Source of the DNA: Gymnopus androsaceus JB14
Lineage: Eukaryota; Basidiomycota; Agaricomycetes; Agaricales; Omphalotaceae
Assembly: GCA_009733575.1 (NCBI GenBank)
Contig: ML769390.1
Coordinates: 558,001 to 622,000 of the forward strand
Direction: 5' to 3'
Length of the DNA: 64,000 bases
The notes beneath the pieces are model-generated. The model was not told the DNA's origin. It did not search any database and was given only the letters and a program-made list of their open reading frames with translations. Shown in pieces: positions 46,858 to 59,426 of the stretch (the first letter of the stretch is position 1; each line of letters opens with the position of its first letter). A program made the translations under genes and the position numbers.

Positions 46858-47185
46858 TGTCGACGTTGAGAGCAAGTCGGATTTGATTTCGGGCGAGTAG
46901 CGCCGACCGAATAATTATAGTCAGATGATGAACGCCACTTTTTTTTCCATTGAACGCCACTTTTCTCAGTGGCTTTCCCAAGGCTTTCTCCTCGAGCTCC
47001 TCGAGTTCAGAGTTCGAGTGCTGAGCAGCATACTAAAATAATCAGAGCCTCTATAAAGAGCTCTCCATAAATCTTGCAAATTTTTATAATATTTCTGTAC
47101 CGAAATTTAAGCGCTATATACATTTGAATCAGACGCTTGGGCCACACTTCAACAAATTTTGATCTCAGACTACTACTACCACACG
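46858..47185. other. Divergent intergenic region FCF1 / zinc-finger gene
   Basis: 328 bp separate the two ATGs. AT-rich, with GAGCTCCTCGAG near 46993 and no protein-coding signal beyond shadows. Confidence 0.45.
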
Positions 47186-48579
47186 ATGATGAACATATCT
47201 GCGGTTCGCCATATTCCTGAAGGCAACGAGCGTCCAAGCTCAGACAGTGACGAGGAAGAAGAGTGCGTTTGTTCAAAGTCTCAGACCAACTCTTTTTTAT
47301 TGAAATTTCCTTTTGAATTCCGCAGGATAAGTCCTTGGCCGGAGCACGACCCTGAATATTCTGCTACGTATTCGCGGTTCTCTGGCACACCACACAGTCA
47401 ATGGGCAAACCTTGAATGGTCTAATCGGAATGGCAAGTCTCGAGTACACAGAGAACTTCCAAAAGAAGAGCATTATCCTATCAATATTTTCGGTCATTCA
47501 GCCGTGAGCAGTAACCATTTTGAACTGAAGCAGTTGAAGTTTACTCTTTCCTTTTTTAGGAACAAGCGTTCGCTGACTTTCCACGACCAACAAGAAGAGA
47601 TGATCTCTCTGGCAGTGAAGATGACTTTGCTGCACATTATCCCGATCCTCGACATCGCCCATTACATGCTGTTTCAAACGAACGGCACACTCAGAGACAG
47701 ACTCCAGTACTGAGTACAGATCCTACCAATCACTCCCTTCCATCAGAACCATTTCAGGAGTATGACTACGCATTCGACGGTCCGAGTGGCGAATACGATG
47801 AAACGGACTTTCAAAGGTTGCCACCCGCTGGCTATTTGGAGGATGATAGCTCTCGCAGAAGAGGCAAACAGTTGTTTGACCAAGCGGGGTACTTTGGTGC
47901 CCCTCGAAGTTCCATCTCCATTTCCCGACGACTTTGCGGGAGATATGAGTGCGAAAGCCAAGGGGAAACAGCGATCCTACGACTATGTCGAGGACGGTTT
48001 GGTTCCCAACATGCAAATGTCGGGTCTCCGTCTGGGAATGGACAATGGAACTTCTCGACCGCAGGGCTACAACCGTCCCCGCAGCTCCAACTCGGGTTCC
48101 GTTTACCATGAAGACGACGACGACGAAGATGTCGCACTCGAGGAACCCATCCTCTACCGGCCGTTCTGGTCGATCGCGTAACACTTCCTCTCGAACGGGG
48201 AAACGACATGTAGTCTCGGACGACGAGGAGGAAAGCGCTTTTGGACCAGTCCGTAGACGCATTGCCAGAATCCACTCCGACCAAACCTACCGGGAAGAAA
48301 CGAAAAGTGAATCGTTATGAATGTCCAGTGCCTTTGTGCAAGGAGACTTTTACAAGAAGAAACGATGTCAGGAGACATATCAGGAACGCGGCGATACATC
48401 GAGACTCACCGGATGCGTTGGCTTTGATTGGTGAAGTTGTTGGGACAGGAACTCGTTGTAAATTCTGCAATGCTGATCTGTCGCGATCCGATGCACGTAT
48501 GCGTCACGAACGCGCATCCGCTTGTGGAAAACGGACGACACAAAAGATGAAGGATCAGATGTTGCTAATGAGGGCGTAA
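47186..48579 (+). CDS. Zinc-finger regulator (C2H2 + C2HC), multiple frame breaks
   Basis: Same architecture as the minus-strand regulator at 10.6-12.1 kb: a long acidic/Ser-rich disordered N-terminus, then CPVPLCKETFTRRNDVRRHI (C2H2) and CKFCNADLSRSDARMRHERA ending SAC (C2HC variant). Start MMNISAVRHIPEGNERPSSD with DSDEEE, an intron, then ISPWPEHDPEYSATYSRF. After the second intron the frame reads LPPAGYLEDDSSRRRGKQLF. It shifts near 47900 (run of four C) to the frame with VPSPFPDDFAGDMSAKAKGK, shifts again near 48146-48152 to the frame with STGRSGRSRNTSSRTGKRHV, and again near 48250 to the finger frame. None of these has an intron. Three one-base changes in one gene means pseudogene or poor base quality. 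Confidence 0.6.
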
Positions 48580-49758
48580 AATTTATGGTGTGTAATGAGT
48601 CGATCTCTTCATTCTATGCCCTGAAGCATTTTATAGAGGATAAATTATTGTATTCAAAAGTTCGACATTAAAGTACATTAGAATCGAATCAACCAACTAT
48701 ACTACTAAGCACTACATACTGCCCCTTGACATTGAGCGCTTGACATCGCGCTGCATTCCATACCGGTGATCATACTTTCAGCGCCTTCGATAATTCAGCT
48801 CATCAATTACCGTTTCTGCCTTCAGGACCACAAATAGCACAGCAGCCTCGCCGAATCCCGAGGCACTCTGACTTCTTATCCCTTGACCTTCGTGGCTTAT
48901 CTAGTCTTGAACTAAGATGCAACTAAATGACATTCCGTTCACCTCGCAATGCTTTATTATTTCACTAGCTGGTGGTCCATCTCCATCATTAGACAATAGT
49001 TGAGTAAACGTTAGCATGCCCTCCTTAGGACCGTTTCTACTAGCCCCGTTTAGCATTGGATTGGGTATACATCTATTTGCGGTGCTACTCTTAATTGCCT
49101 ATTCATTTCGCTCCACCTACACCTCCGACTCAGACTGAGTCCTTCTGCAGTGCAAAGTACCTCGAGGACAGTAAAATTACAAGTTAACGCCGTCACCATA
49201 TGGAATGTGCAATGCTAATATCGAACAACTTGCTTCTGTAGATGATGCAAGCACTGCTTATCTTAGCTTTCGCTTGAACTGAATGGGATAGAACGGGAAA
49301 GGGCAGCTTCTGACAGCTAGTTTGTGCCAAAAACCTTCGATATGTAAGCTATCTATCCAATATCTATCCATTTCACCGGTCAAGGCCTTGCAAACCGATT
49401 GGCTGGCTATGTATACCAAGTTTCTTGACCCACGGATGCTTTCCAGGGTGTATTGAAGGTTCGGATGATTTGGGGCGTTTCATCAGGAAAGAAACCTGCA
49501 AGTCCGGTGCTGGAGGATTAACTCGGTCTATGATTGGCGGCCTGCAGGATGTTATGTGAATATCTTTCTGTGCGCCCCAGCAGGCTCGGAGACGCAGAAT
49601 AAACGATTTCCTATGTTTTCTTCCCTGTCCGCGGTGTGATGAAACTGATATTGGGGCCAAAATCTTCTTCCGTAGATCACCATTCCAATGTCAGCTCTAT
49701 CCCCCAGCCTCCCCCTGGGCCTTCATTCGAGCACGTAATCCTCGAGGCACTGATACGG
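48580..49758. other. Intergenic upstream of PAL
   Basis: 1.2 kb, no gene seen. A 95-codon minus frame at 49373-49660 begins with a non-ATG codon and lacks support. Confidence 0.5.
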
Positions 49759-49767
49759 TATATAAAG
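49759..49767 (+). promoter_or_regulatory. TATA box of PAL
   Basis: TATATAAAG lies 97 bp upstream of the ATG at 49856 and is followed by a C/T-rich initiator stretch (49796-49850). Placement and sequence fit a strong inducible fungal promoter. Confidence 0.65.
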
Positions 49768-49855
49768 CCTACTGCTAAAACCCCGACCGCATAGTCAATC
49801 CCTTCAAACTACCTTACAACTCTCCCTGTTTAATCTTTATCGTAATCTCGACATC

Positions 49856-52800
49856 ATGGTTATGCTCTCCTCTGAACCCCGTACTGGCCTTCAAAGGCGT
49901 CGTTCATCCGCTGCTACCCTTCCTTACGGCCCCATGAAGCTGAACAACCATAATATCAACAACAACAAAACCATGAAAAGCCTTCATGCTGAACTCCCTC
50001 TTCTTCAGAGCTTCATCGACTCTGCCGTAGAACTCGAGGAGTACAAGTGAGTTAAACTTCATGTTCGCGGTCACAGGATACTAAATCATCTTCCCAAGAT
50101 GTGGCAAAAAAGTGACAGTAGACGGCAAAACTCTGTCAATAGCGGCTGTAGTCGCGGTATCTCGATATCAAGCCTTAGCGCAATTGGACCAGTCCCCGAA
50201 AACCAAAGAGAAAGTTGACAAGAGCCGAAAAACTATTTCGGACAAGGTGGATAACGGAATATCGATTTACGGTACTGTTATGATTGATTCCTATGTATGG
50301 GTAAAGTGAAGCTGATTCTTCGGGCACTTAGGTGTAACCACTGGCTTTGGTGGGAGTGCAGGTATGTAACTCTCTGCATTCGGAAGGCTTTCATGGCATC
50401 GAACCTCCTGGACATGTTTCAATTGTCTGTTTATGTGGGCTTTGAAACTGTGTCCCGAAGGAAGTGCAATACGCCATGAAAGCCTTCAATTTTAAGATGC
50501 TCCCGCCTGATCACTGAATTGTTTCTTTTTAAAGACACTAGAACAAATGATCCTGTTGTTCTCGGGAATGCATTACTCCAAATGCAGCATATAGGCATTC
50601 TTCCTTCCTCGGGCAAAGCACCAGATGCTCTACCACTGCTAGATCTCATGGGTTCCGTGATGCCTGAAGCTTGGGTACGATCAGGTATGTTTATTTCCTT
50701 GTACTGTAGTTTCTCCGATCCCTAACTCCCTGATTTTCCTCCATTCAGCAATGCTAGTTCGGTGGGTGTTTACGTAGATCATATCTTTATGCAATTCTAA
50801 CAAACCCTAGTTTGAGCTCCCTTATCCGAGGCCACTCTGGAATTCGCTGGGAAGTTTTGGAAAAATTGACTCAAATTCTGAGCAAGTTCGATGGTCCCGT
50901 TCCCGTTGTTCCCTTACGGGGAAGCATATCAGCGTCAGGAGGTATGTCTTCCAAGCTTCTGAAAATTATCAATCAATCGCTAACTATTCTATGTTTAGAC
51001 CTCTCTCCCCTCTCATACATTGCTGGAATGCTTGTCGGGAATCCATCGATAAGAGTATGGGATGGACCTTCTGGGTCCCGGAAAATGGTCTCAAGTCGTG
51101 AAGGACTTGCTCGCCACGACATCACACCCATTTCTTTGGCAGCAAAGGAGCACCTAGGTAAGAAGATTAGAATAGAAGCAAACACTATCTATAGCTAACA
51201 TTTATTTAAAGGTATTCTGAATGGCACAGCATTCTCTGCAGCGGTCGCGGCTTTGGTATTGGACGATGCTCGCAAACTTACCCTCCTAAGTCATATCCTC
51301 ACTGCAATGAGTGTAGAGGCACTCTATGGCATGAGAGGATCTTTCCATCCTTTCATCCAAGAATGTCGTCCGCATCCGGGACAAATAGAGTCGGCAAATT
51401 TGGTCTGGAACCTTTTAGAGAACAGCCAATTTGCCATCCTACATGAAGAAGAAGTCACCATTGAAGAAGATGAAGGTAAACTCAGACAAGAGTACGTTTC
51501 ATCATACTTATGCTTCTGTGTATTTTTTTTTGACATATCCTTCAGCCGGTATTCTCTACGGACGGCACCCCAATTTCTTGGACCTCAGCTTGAAGCTCTC
51601 CTGTCTTCAATCAAGACGGTGTCAATAGAGCTGAATTCGACAACTGATAACCCCTTGGTCGATGAGAGAACAGGAGAAACTCATCATGGTGGCAACTTTC
51701 AGGCCATGGCTGTCACCAACGCAATGGAGCAAACCCGACTGTCACTCCATCATATCGGACGATTGATGTTTTCACAATGCGCTGAACTCATGTAAATATT
51801 CCTCTATGCATCCTCAGATCTTTGTCTGAGAATCTTTCACAGGGACCCAACCATGAATCGCGGGCTACCCCCTTCACTGGCCTCGACCTGACCCATCGTT
51901 GAACTACTTCGCAAAAGGAATTGATATAGGCACTGCTGCATACGTCAGCGAATTGGGTTATCTAGCCTCCCCGGTATCCACACATATCCAATCCGCCGAA
52001 ATGGTTTGTGTTATTTTATTCTATGTTAATCGGGATATCTGAAAATTTCCCTTCACACAGCATAATCAGGCTGTCAAGTGAGTCGGTTTTCCGGAAACAC
52101 ATCAAGTTGATACTGACATCTCTCTTCAGCTCTCTGGCATTGATCTCGGCAAGACAGACACTGTCCTCTTTAGAGGTATTGTCACTTCTAATGTCATCTC
52201 ACTTATATGTGCTCTGTCAAGGTAAGCTCTTGTGTATCTTCACTTTTCTGGAAGCTATTAATAACTGGTCTCTTAGCTTTAGATTTACGTGCACTAGAAA
52301 AGGAGTTCCTGGCCGGACTGGCTAATATCTGCCATAAAGAACTTCACGCCTCTTTCGGTGCTGCACTACCTGAATCCGAATTCTCTGCTGTTGAGCAACA
52401 CGTTCGCAAAGCTGCTATTGATACATTCGAGAAAACAAGCACGATGGACTTGTATGAACGAATGCATAAAATTGCGGCTTCTAGCTCAACTGTTCTCGTT
52501 GATTTCTTGACTCGTTCCTCCAACCCGGACGCTGTTTCTTCCCTAGTTCAAATTCCCGAATTCCGCCGTCGTTTTTCTGAGAAGATGGCACAGCTGATGG
52601 ACGAGCTTCGTCACGCATACTTGTTTGGGGAGCGCGGGGCTGCGCCTGCTAGTCCCTATCTCAATAAAACAAAGCCAATGTACGAATTTGTTAGACTGAC
52701 CCTAGGTGAGCATCTAACATTTTGAGACGCGCTCTACAAACCTAACCGATTTTCTTACAGGAATTCGTATGCATGGCGCTGAAAACTATAATCGCTTTGC

Positions 52801-52957
52801 GAATGGCCATGGTGTTGATGAATGTACCATTGGTGAGAGCGTGTCGCTCATTCACGAGGTAAGATTTTTGTCACTCGTTGGAGACCTGTATTTACACGCA
52901 TTTCAGGCTATCAGAGATGGAAAAATGCAACAAGCAATGATTGCGTCACTCACTTAA
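49856..52957 (+). CDS. PAL: Phenylalanine ammonia-lyase
   Basis: Deaminates phenylalanine (sometimes tyrosine) to cinnamate, using the MIO group formed from Ala-Ser-Gly. Here [12 protein letters not shown] joins [14 protein letters not shown], containing that ASG triad. Other family blocks: ISIYG joined to [129 protein letters not shown], and the C-terminal shielding region. About 11 introns with correct phases. At ~51887-51891 (CTCGACCTGACCC) the frame meets TGA although the family sequence continues one base later as [14 protein letters not shown], so one base appears inserted. Everything else is intact, including the stop at 52955-52957. Confidence 0.9.
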
Positions 52958-53028
52958 AAAAGACATTATTATTTATATGCCCACGCATAATTAATTATTT
53001 ACCAGTTTCATAATCATACATTGATACC

Positions 53029-55345
53029 AGATATCTGACGCTTTGACTCCAAGTCGCATCAGGCTATGCTGAGATGCTGAGAATCCCGTTCGAAAATCAT
53101 AACGATATCTGTTGGTGATCGATTCCTCCGCTTACAAGCTTCTCGTAATTTCAATGTCGTACATCCTCATGCGGAGGAACTTTTACTTACAGAGGCATCG
53201 TTCCTCTCCAACAACGAAACCTAGCAACGGGTCGGATTTCCACAGAATCTCCCTCTGCTCGTGCTTTCCAGCGATAGCATATGTCCAACCCTCTCATATG
53301 CCAGTGCGGCCAGGAGTACTACAGTAACAGGACCTCCTATCTAATGAAAACTTTCGAGGTGAGCGAATGTCACGGCGTAAAGATCCATGATCACCTCAAC
53401 GATCGATTGTGTTTCCAGTTCCACTGCCTATTGGAACTGCATCATAGTGACCGGCCGGTACATCTGTGGCGAACCCTAGGGGCAGCGATCGACGACTCAA
53501 CTACGATCGCATACCTAAAGTGGCCCTGGTACGTATATTACATAGTGCACGAAACCCGAACAAGCCAGCCTTACTTATAGCTGGAACAGGCTGGATCCAG
53601 ACACTTATCCAGTAGCCATAGGGCGATAAGTTCGCCGTCCGTCGTTATGCCAAGTCGGATTCATTGTGGGTCTACATTCCAGTGAGGTGTCAGTGCATGG
53701 CGACTCAAGTAAATATCACCCTGACCCCTCCAGTCATTGAACGGGTGCTGACTGAGTTTTTTTTTGAGGGAGGGAAAAGACATGTCATTACCCTTCTTAT
53801 AATAATAGGGGTAGCTTGAAGTTTTGAACAGATACTGACAATATTAACTGGTTCGACCCTCCTTTGCTCACACGTGAGCGTACATTCGAAAACCGAATTT
53901 CAAGGAACCGAGCAAGGGCTAGGGAGATATTATAATTGCCGAACAGGGGCGTGCTCTATCGGTGCCTTTCAAGTATGTATATATATGAAGAATTTCGAGA
54001 TTAGGCTAGGCAGGGTTAATATCTTCAAGATACTTACTTGGCGATGGCGTTACGTTGAGTCGTTGACCCGGTATTGACGCTCCCGGGATACATACATGAA
54101 ACGCTCGCAGCCTCGCACAGGCGAGGAGCGGTGACTTTAGCCACGTAGCATAATGATCAGACAGACGCATACTACTTACTGCTCAAATAACTAAGTAGTT
54201 GTATCCTACTGTATTGGCTGCAAAGGACCACTAGCGCGCAAGTTGGATTAAGTACATAGCTAAGACCAGCTTTGACCTGGAGAAATTTGGCAACATAACT
54301 TTATAACCATACAACGTATCTAACGCTTTGACTCAAGTCGCATCAGTTTTTTTCTGTGAGTGCTGAGATGCTGAGGATCCCGCTTGAAAATCATAACGAT
54401 ATCTGTTATAATCAAATCTTCCTGCCTTTTCTCGTAAATCTCGAATGTCGTACATCCTTATGCGAAGGAAAAACTTTTAGATTCCAGCGAATACGCTTCT
54501 CACCTGCCAGTGCGACCTCGACATATAGTCGAATGGACAGGACTACTAGCAACCTCCGCGATATCTAATGGAAACTTTCGAGTTGAGCAAATGTCACTTA
54601 AAGATCCATGATCGCGGCCTCCTCTCAACGATTTTATCTTCAGTCCCACTGCCCATTGGAACTTCATACCTGACCGGCCCAAGCTGCTACTTTTTCGAAC
54701 GATAATAGTATCAGAGCGATCTTCAGGCTCGTAGGAGCTTCGTGAAAGACGATTCGAATTGCCCGTAGACTATCCACAATTAAAACTATGATCTCCATAC
54801 ATACCTAAATTGGTATTTATAACTATTACACGTTTATGGGAACTGACTGGCTCCAGGCACTTATCCTGCCTGCGAGTAGCCGTGGGGTGATAGGGCTCGT
54901 CGTTGTGCTTCGGAATTATTGGGGGTCTAAATTCCAATGAAGTGCAATGAGACCAACGCAGCGTCCTATCACCCTGGCCCCTCCAGTCGTTGGACGCATC
55001 TGTCCGGACTCCAGGTGCTGACTAAGTTTTTTTTGGGAAAAAAGCATGTCATTACACGAAGTAAGCCTTCTCATACTAGGGTAGTTTGAACTGATAGATT
55101 TTGCTAATTTTAGATAGCAACGGTGTTCGCGCTCCGTGTTGAGTGTACTAAAAAGTTCGCGTAGGCGAGGAGCGGAAAATTTAGCATCAGGATCAGACAG
55201 ACGCACACTCAAATGGATTTATCCTATTTTCTGCAAAGAAACACTGGCGCAAGTTGGAGTAACATGATTTTTGTTACAAGTTGTTATAGTAGCTAAGACC
55301 AGCTTTGACCTGGACAAATCTGGGAAGATGACTTTATCCCACGTG
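53029..55345. repeat. Diverged tandem duplication, two units
   Basis: Unit 1 (~53029-54309) and unit 2 (~54314-55345) share ordered words: GACGCTTTGACTC / AACGCTTTGACTC, AAAATCATAACGATATCTGTT, CACCCTGACCCCTCCAGTC / CACCCTGGCCCCTCCAGTC, GGCGAGGAGCGG with ATCAGACAGACGCA, and CTAAGACCAGCTTTGACCTG. Unit 2 is shorter through internal deletions. No coding sequence is recognised; it may be a decayed gene or element. Confidence 0.75.
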
Positions 55346-55988
55346 CCACAAACTTTAGAAAGTCAAGGTAAGGACGCATCTCAACATTGCAACGTAAGTT
55401 GGAAAGCAAGGGTACGTAAGTTCAAGGCTAAGCTAGCTACATGTACCTTTTACTTGTTCTTATTCCGTATTTTAGTGGTCCAGGGGACGTGTCGAATGGA
55501 ATCCGTTCATATTCGTAAGTCACTTCAGCGCGGGACAGTACCGGCCAAATATCGGAGCCAACGAGTTGGAATCGTGGCAAGTACGCATCGCTAGGACACG
55601 TTAGCACATCCGTGTACGCATACACGGTACAACTCAGAAAGATATAAAAGAGTGTTCCATCGCCTTTACTTCACGCCTCCGTATGAACACCAACACAAAC
55701 ACCGCATCTTATTGTGGACGATACCAATTAGTGTAAGTAAGGAAGAAAGCAACCACAAAACGTCCATCTCTACCCCCTTCGCAAACGTCCTACAAGTCCA
55801 AACTGTACCGGAAGTATGCGTACGTAGAAGCCAAACCTCCCAAAAAAACACAAAAATCGGGGTAACCCAAACCCAAACACCCAAGCGCTCACTAACAAAC
55901 ACATCCGTTCCACCTTGCGCGCTCGTAAAAACGTGCAGCGTCAAGTGGCTCGAGAGGTCGATAGGAGACTGCATCGGGGTTGGGATGA

Positions 55989-56010
55989 GGGTAGGTAGGT
56001 AGGTAGGTAT
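55989..56010. repeat. (TAGG)n microsatellite
   Basis: Five tandem TAGG/GGTA units in the 3' flank of the bZIP gene. GA-rich low-complexity sequence follows at ~56013-56040 and ~56169-56260. Confidence 0.8.
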
Positions 56011-56360
56011 AGAGGAAGAGAGAGGGAGGAAGAAGGGTACGTAGGCAGGAAAAAAAACATCAGTAACAGTAGTGGAGTAAGATGGTACGAAAGAAATGTA
56101 CGTAGTGCAGGTTTCTCCCTGGATCGAAAACTATAAAGAGTGGGGTGCAGCGTCGGTGTTCATTTGGTAGAGAGAAGAGAGAGAGAGATGAGGAAATGAG
56201 AAACGAGATGGATAGATAGAAAAAGAGACGAGATGAGATGATATGAGATATGAGAGATAGAAACCAGAGAAAATTAGACTTGGGCACAATAGATGACCAC
56301 CGAGAATAGAATCGACTGATAATAAAGATCATGGAAAAAAGCGTCCGTCCATCGCTTCGC

Positions 56361-57622
56361 TCAAACGAGCGCAACGCGGCCCTCCAAAGACTCCCACAAA
56401 CCATTTGTCGTTGTTGGGGAACTGCCAGCCACGTCCTGCGTGCTGGGCAGTATATCCAAAAACGCTTCCAGCGTTAGTCCAATATCAGACCATGATGTCG
56501 CGACATCATTTGAATCCGAGTTGGCCCCGAGGTAGTCGCTCAAATCCATCATCATGTCGTCGTTCTCGAGGTGGTTATAACCGAGACCCAGACCCGTACT
56601 TGCAGCTGTTTCACTCCCGCTCCCGCTCACGCCCACCGTACTTGATCCAGTCGATCCTCCCAAGCTCAAACCACTCACACTCGTTCTCCTACCCCCTTCC
56701 AGATCAATGGTCATTTCCTTCTCGGCGGAGGCCGCTTGCGAGAGAGGGAGACCACCAGGCGAAAGACTCTGCGTCTGTGGGATAGGCGAAGATTCGCGCT
56801 CAGACTCGGAGATGATCTCGCGGAAGAGAGATTCCATGGTAGCGTCGTCAACTGGCGCATCTTGAGAGCCAGCGGGGGCCTCGAGATTAGAGGTGGATGT
56901 GGAAGTGTCACAGTAGGGGTCGTAGAGGGCCAGTTCACCCGCTGCAGGGACAACGGAGGGGGGGTTCCTCCGATGGTCGCCACCCGTGCTAGGTGGCGAG
57001 TGGACTGGTGGGCCTCTTGAGACGATGATTCTGTGACACTAGCTGACAGTGACGGAGACGACGGGGATGGGGCAGGAGAAGAAGGGGTGACAGTGACAGG
57101 GGCGGATACGGTGACGGAGGGAGAAGCGGAGGGTGTGGAGTCAGTATTTGTCGACGGTGCGATGCCTGTGGGAAGACCTTGGGCAGCGAGAGCTTTGACA
57201 ACAGCATCCCAGCCTTTTTCGAGGGTTCTTATTCGTTCCTTGAGCTCTTCATTCTCACGTTCTCTTGCTTCATCGGATGATGACTTTGCTACTGGAGGCA
57301 TGAGAACGGGAACTGAAGCCGGAACCGGAAGAGGCATTCCCATGCCAGCTCGAAGCTGGCGGTTTTCCTCCTCCAGTTCAGCGACTCGGCGCTCGAGAAA
57401 GGTGAATTGGGCCTTTCTGCGGTCTCTGGAGTTCTGGGCAGCGATTCTGTTGCGATGAGCCCGTGCTTCTTTGCGTTCCTCGGAAGATTGCTCTGTACGA
57501 GGACGTTTGCGAGAAGGGCCAGGCTCGGGTGAGGGTGAGGACATGTCGTCAGATGGAGATGGAAAAGAGAGAGATGCAGGATCGATAAATGATGAAGTTT
57601 TGGTTGTCGAGGCTTTAGGCAT
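56361..57622 (-). CDS. bZIP transcription factor, Hac1/Cib1-like, C-terminus in a second frame
   Basis: Start MPKASTTKTSSFIDPASLSF (57622). The basic region ARAHRNRIAAQNSRDRRKAQ is followed by a leucine zipper FLERRVAELEEENRQLRAG and a second coil with ENEELKERIRTLEKGWDAVV. This resembles the fungal unfolded-protein-response activators Hac1/Cib1/Hxl1; the assignment is moderate. The bZIP frame runs to a stop at 56711. A second frame, open from ~57045 to 56361, reads ELALYDPYCDTSTSTSNLEA, ATMESLFREIISESERESS and an acidic TWSD-like end LTLEAFLDILPSTQDV, which looks like the real activation domain. Frames would join if one C were added to the run of seven C (minus strand) at 56958-56964, or through a non-canonical (Ire1-type) splice. 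No GT-AG intron fits. Confidence 0.75.
56941..56947 (-). promoter_or_regulatory. CTGCAGC motif, candidate Ire1 cleavage loop
   Basis: CTGCAGC matches the CNG/CNGN heptanucleotide loop cut by Ire1. Flanking GTTGTCC and GGGTGAAC can pair imperfectly into a stem. A second match (CCGCTGG) lies 72 nt downstream, but removing 72 nt would not change frame. Functional status is speculative. Confidence 0.25.
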
Positions 57623-57881
57623 ACTGAATTCGTGAGGGAGAGAGGATAAGCTTATAACTGGGGCTAGCAGGACGATCGGTATACGTGGCAGTCGTGAAGA
57701 AAGATTGAAATTCAGTTAGTCTGACACGTATCAGCTGCACGATGCCGAATGCTTCGGCAGCACAGGTACTGATTGATGGCTCAGATACTAAGAACGTAGC
57801 TGCACGGGCGCCTAGCATATGAGTTGTGTTGAATCAAGTACTAGTTCGTACATACACTATGATGACACTAGAACTGTCTGT

Positions 57882-58892
57882 CTACGCCCGCGTCCTGTTG
57901 GTTCTGTTATATTTTCGTACAACACGAGTAGCAACAGACCTCCCAACCAAAACCTCCCCCTCCTCCGGAACATACTCATCTTCCCAATCCAAACCATGAC
58001 ATGTAAAAGGCACCAATGCCGGTTTGGCCCTTGTATCATCCCAACGCATCACGAGCTGCCCGGCTTTGGGTAGAGGTACCAACGAGCCAGTACCAGATCC
58101 AGTATATCCAATGGCAGGTCGTAGGGACAAAGAAATCACGCGAACAAGACGAATGCATGCGACACCAAAAAAAGTCTCGATCCGGGCAATAGCTTCGCCT
58201 TCGTATGGATAAGATGAGGGTTTGCCTTGACCTGGCATGAAAGCCATATCGGGCCTGGGATCCCTCATCGGGTTCTCAAACACCAAACATCGCGCGCGCC
58301 CATCCTTCACCTTCCATAACCGAATGTTTTTCTGCCCAAAATCATATATGAAAGGCTCCGAGGGCGAAAATATTATGTTATCCGCTATATGGAGAGTCCG
58401 CCCGCTACCAAGAGCAGATTCAAGTGCTTCGACACCTCGCTCTTTCAACTCTGGAGATACAAAGTTATCGGCTAGTAGCTGGTCGTATAGACGACTGAGG
58501 AAAGAATACCGCGCATAGTTGAGGATCATTAATAGTGGAACGTTCCATCTCCTAGTAGACGTAGGAAAGCGAAGATCATCGCTCTCTGAGTCTTTCTTCG
58601 CAGCGCGTACGCCTTTTGCAAACACAAAATCTTTCCTACACAGTCGAAACCGCACTTGACCCGACAACGAAACATCATGCGTGGTTTTCGGGACGTAGTA
58701 AAGGAAACCACGGGATTTTTGGGGGAAAGGTAACGCAGAGGTGCTCTCGGGGGATTGAGGAGAGTAGATGAGGGAGAAGGGGTGCTTGAGATGATTGGAC
58801 GTGGATATTAGAGGCATAGTCTCGTTGGATATATCTATGTGGTCTGCAGGTCCAAGATTATTGCGGTCAACAGTGCGTATAGGCCCGTGCAC
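57882..58892 (-). CDS. Conserved fungal protein of unknown function
   Basis: A single-exon frame of 336 codons, MHGPIRTVDRNNLGPADHID to VVRKYNRTNRTRA. Not recognised as a named family. It lacks a signal peptide and membrane spans. It has balanced composition with motifs such as RWNVPLLMILNYARYSFLSR, FIYDFGQKNIRLWKVKDGRA and CHGLDWEDEYVPEEGEVLVG. The long intron-free frame with no low-complexity bias argues for a real gene. The start at 58892 could instead be the Met 25 codons downstream (MPLISTSNHL). Confidence 0.65.
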   Translation of the reverse strand: MHGPIRTVDRNNLGPADHIDISNETMPLISTSNHLKHPFSLIYSPQSPESTSALPFPQKSRGFLYYVPKTTHDVSLSGQVRFRLCRKDFVFAKGVRAAKKDSESDDLRFPTSTRRWNVPLLMILNYARYSFLSRLYDQLLADNFVSPELKERGVEALESALGSGRTLHIADNIIFSPSEPFIYDFGQKNIRLWKVKDGRARCLVFENPMRDPRPDMAFMPGQGKPSSYPYEGEAIARIETFFGVACIRLVRVISLSLRPAIGYTGSGTGSLVPLPKAGQLVMRWDDTRAKPALVPFTCHGLDWEDEYVPEEGEVLVGRSVATRVVRKYNRTNRTRA

Positions 58893-59426
58893 TGTTCCGA
58901 CAAGGTCAGGGGACTTCTACTCGATGAAATCAGCGACTCCAAGTGGACAAGAAATTGAGAGGATACCACGCCACCTACAGAAATAAAATAGTCCACTGTA
59001 CCCCTCCATGACTCTGCGTCTTCCGGTCCAGTGTTCCAAAACTCTGCATTAGCATTCAAGGCGGCAGCAGCATGATTGTATTTTCTCTACTTGCAAATAT
59101 GTAAGTATTCAGAATAAAGAAAATAAAAGAAGTTATAGATCGATTTGAACTCACGTGGTTCCATCTATTCAAACTGTTGAATGGTCGACATCGAAGTCGC
59201 ATACCAAGTGGGACCGCGGTTTGGCGCCGGAGAAAAAATGATAGGGCGCTAACTGCAATTCACACGGCCAATCATAGCTAGGTAATGCGTAATAATCTAG
59301 TTCAGTACTTAGACGAAATGTAATCTTTCAGAGTACTGTAGAAAAATTGCATTTCATTGAACAAGTGAAACTCATATTTTCAGACCATCTGAAATAGGAA
59401 GCTTCAGCCTCAATCCGAAACCTGTT

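Noticed and set aside
49373..49660. 95-codon minus frame upstream of PAL
   Set aside because: Non-ATG start and no family signal; lies in the likely PAL promoter region.
56870..56947. A complete Ire1 intron between CTGCAGC and CCGCTGG
   Set aside because: The distance is 72 nt, a multiple of three, so excision would not join the two frames; kept only as a candidate site.
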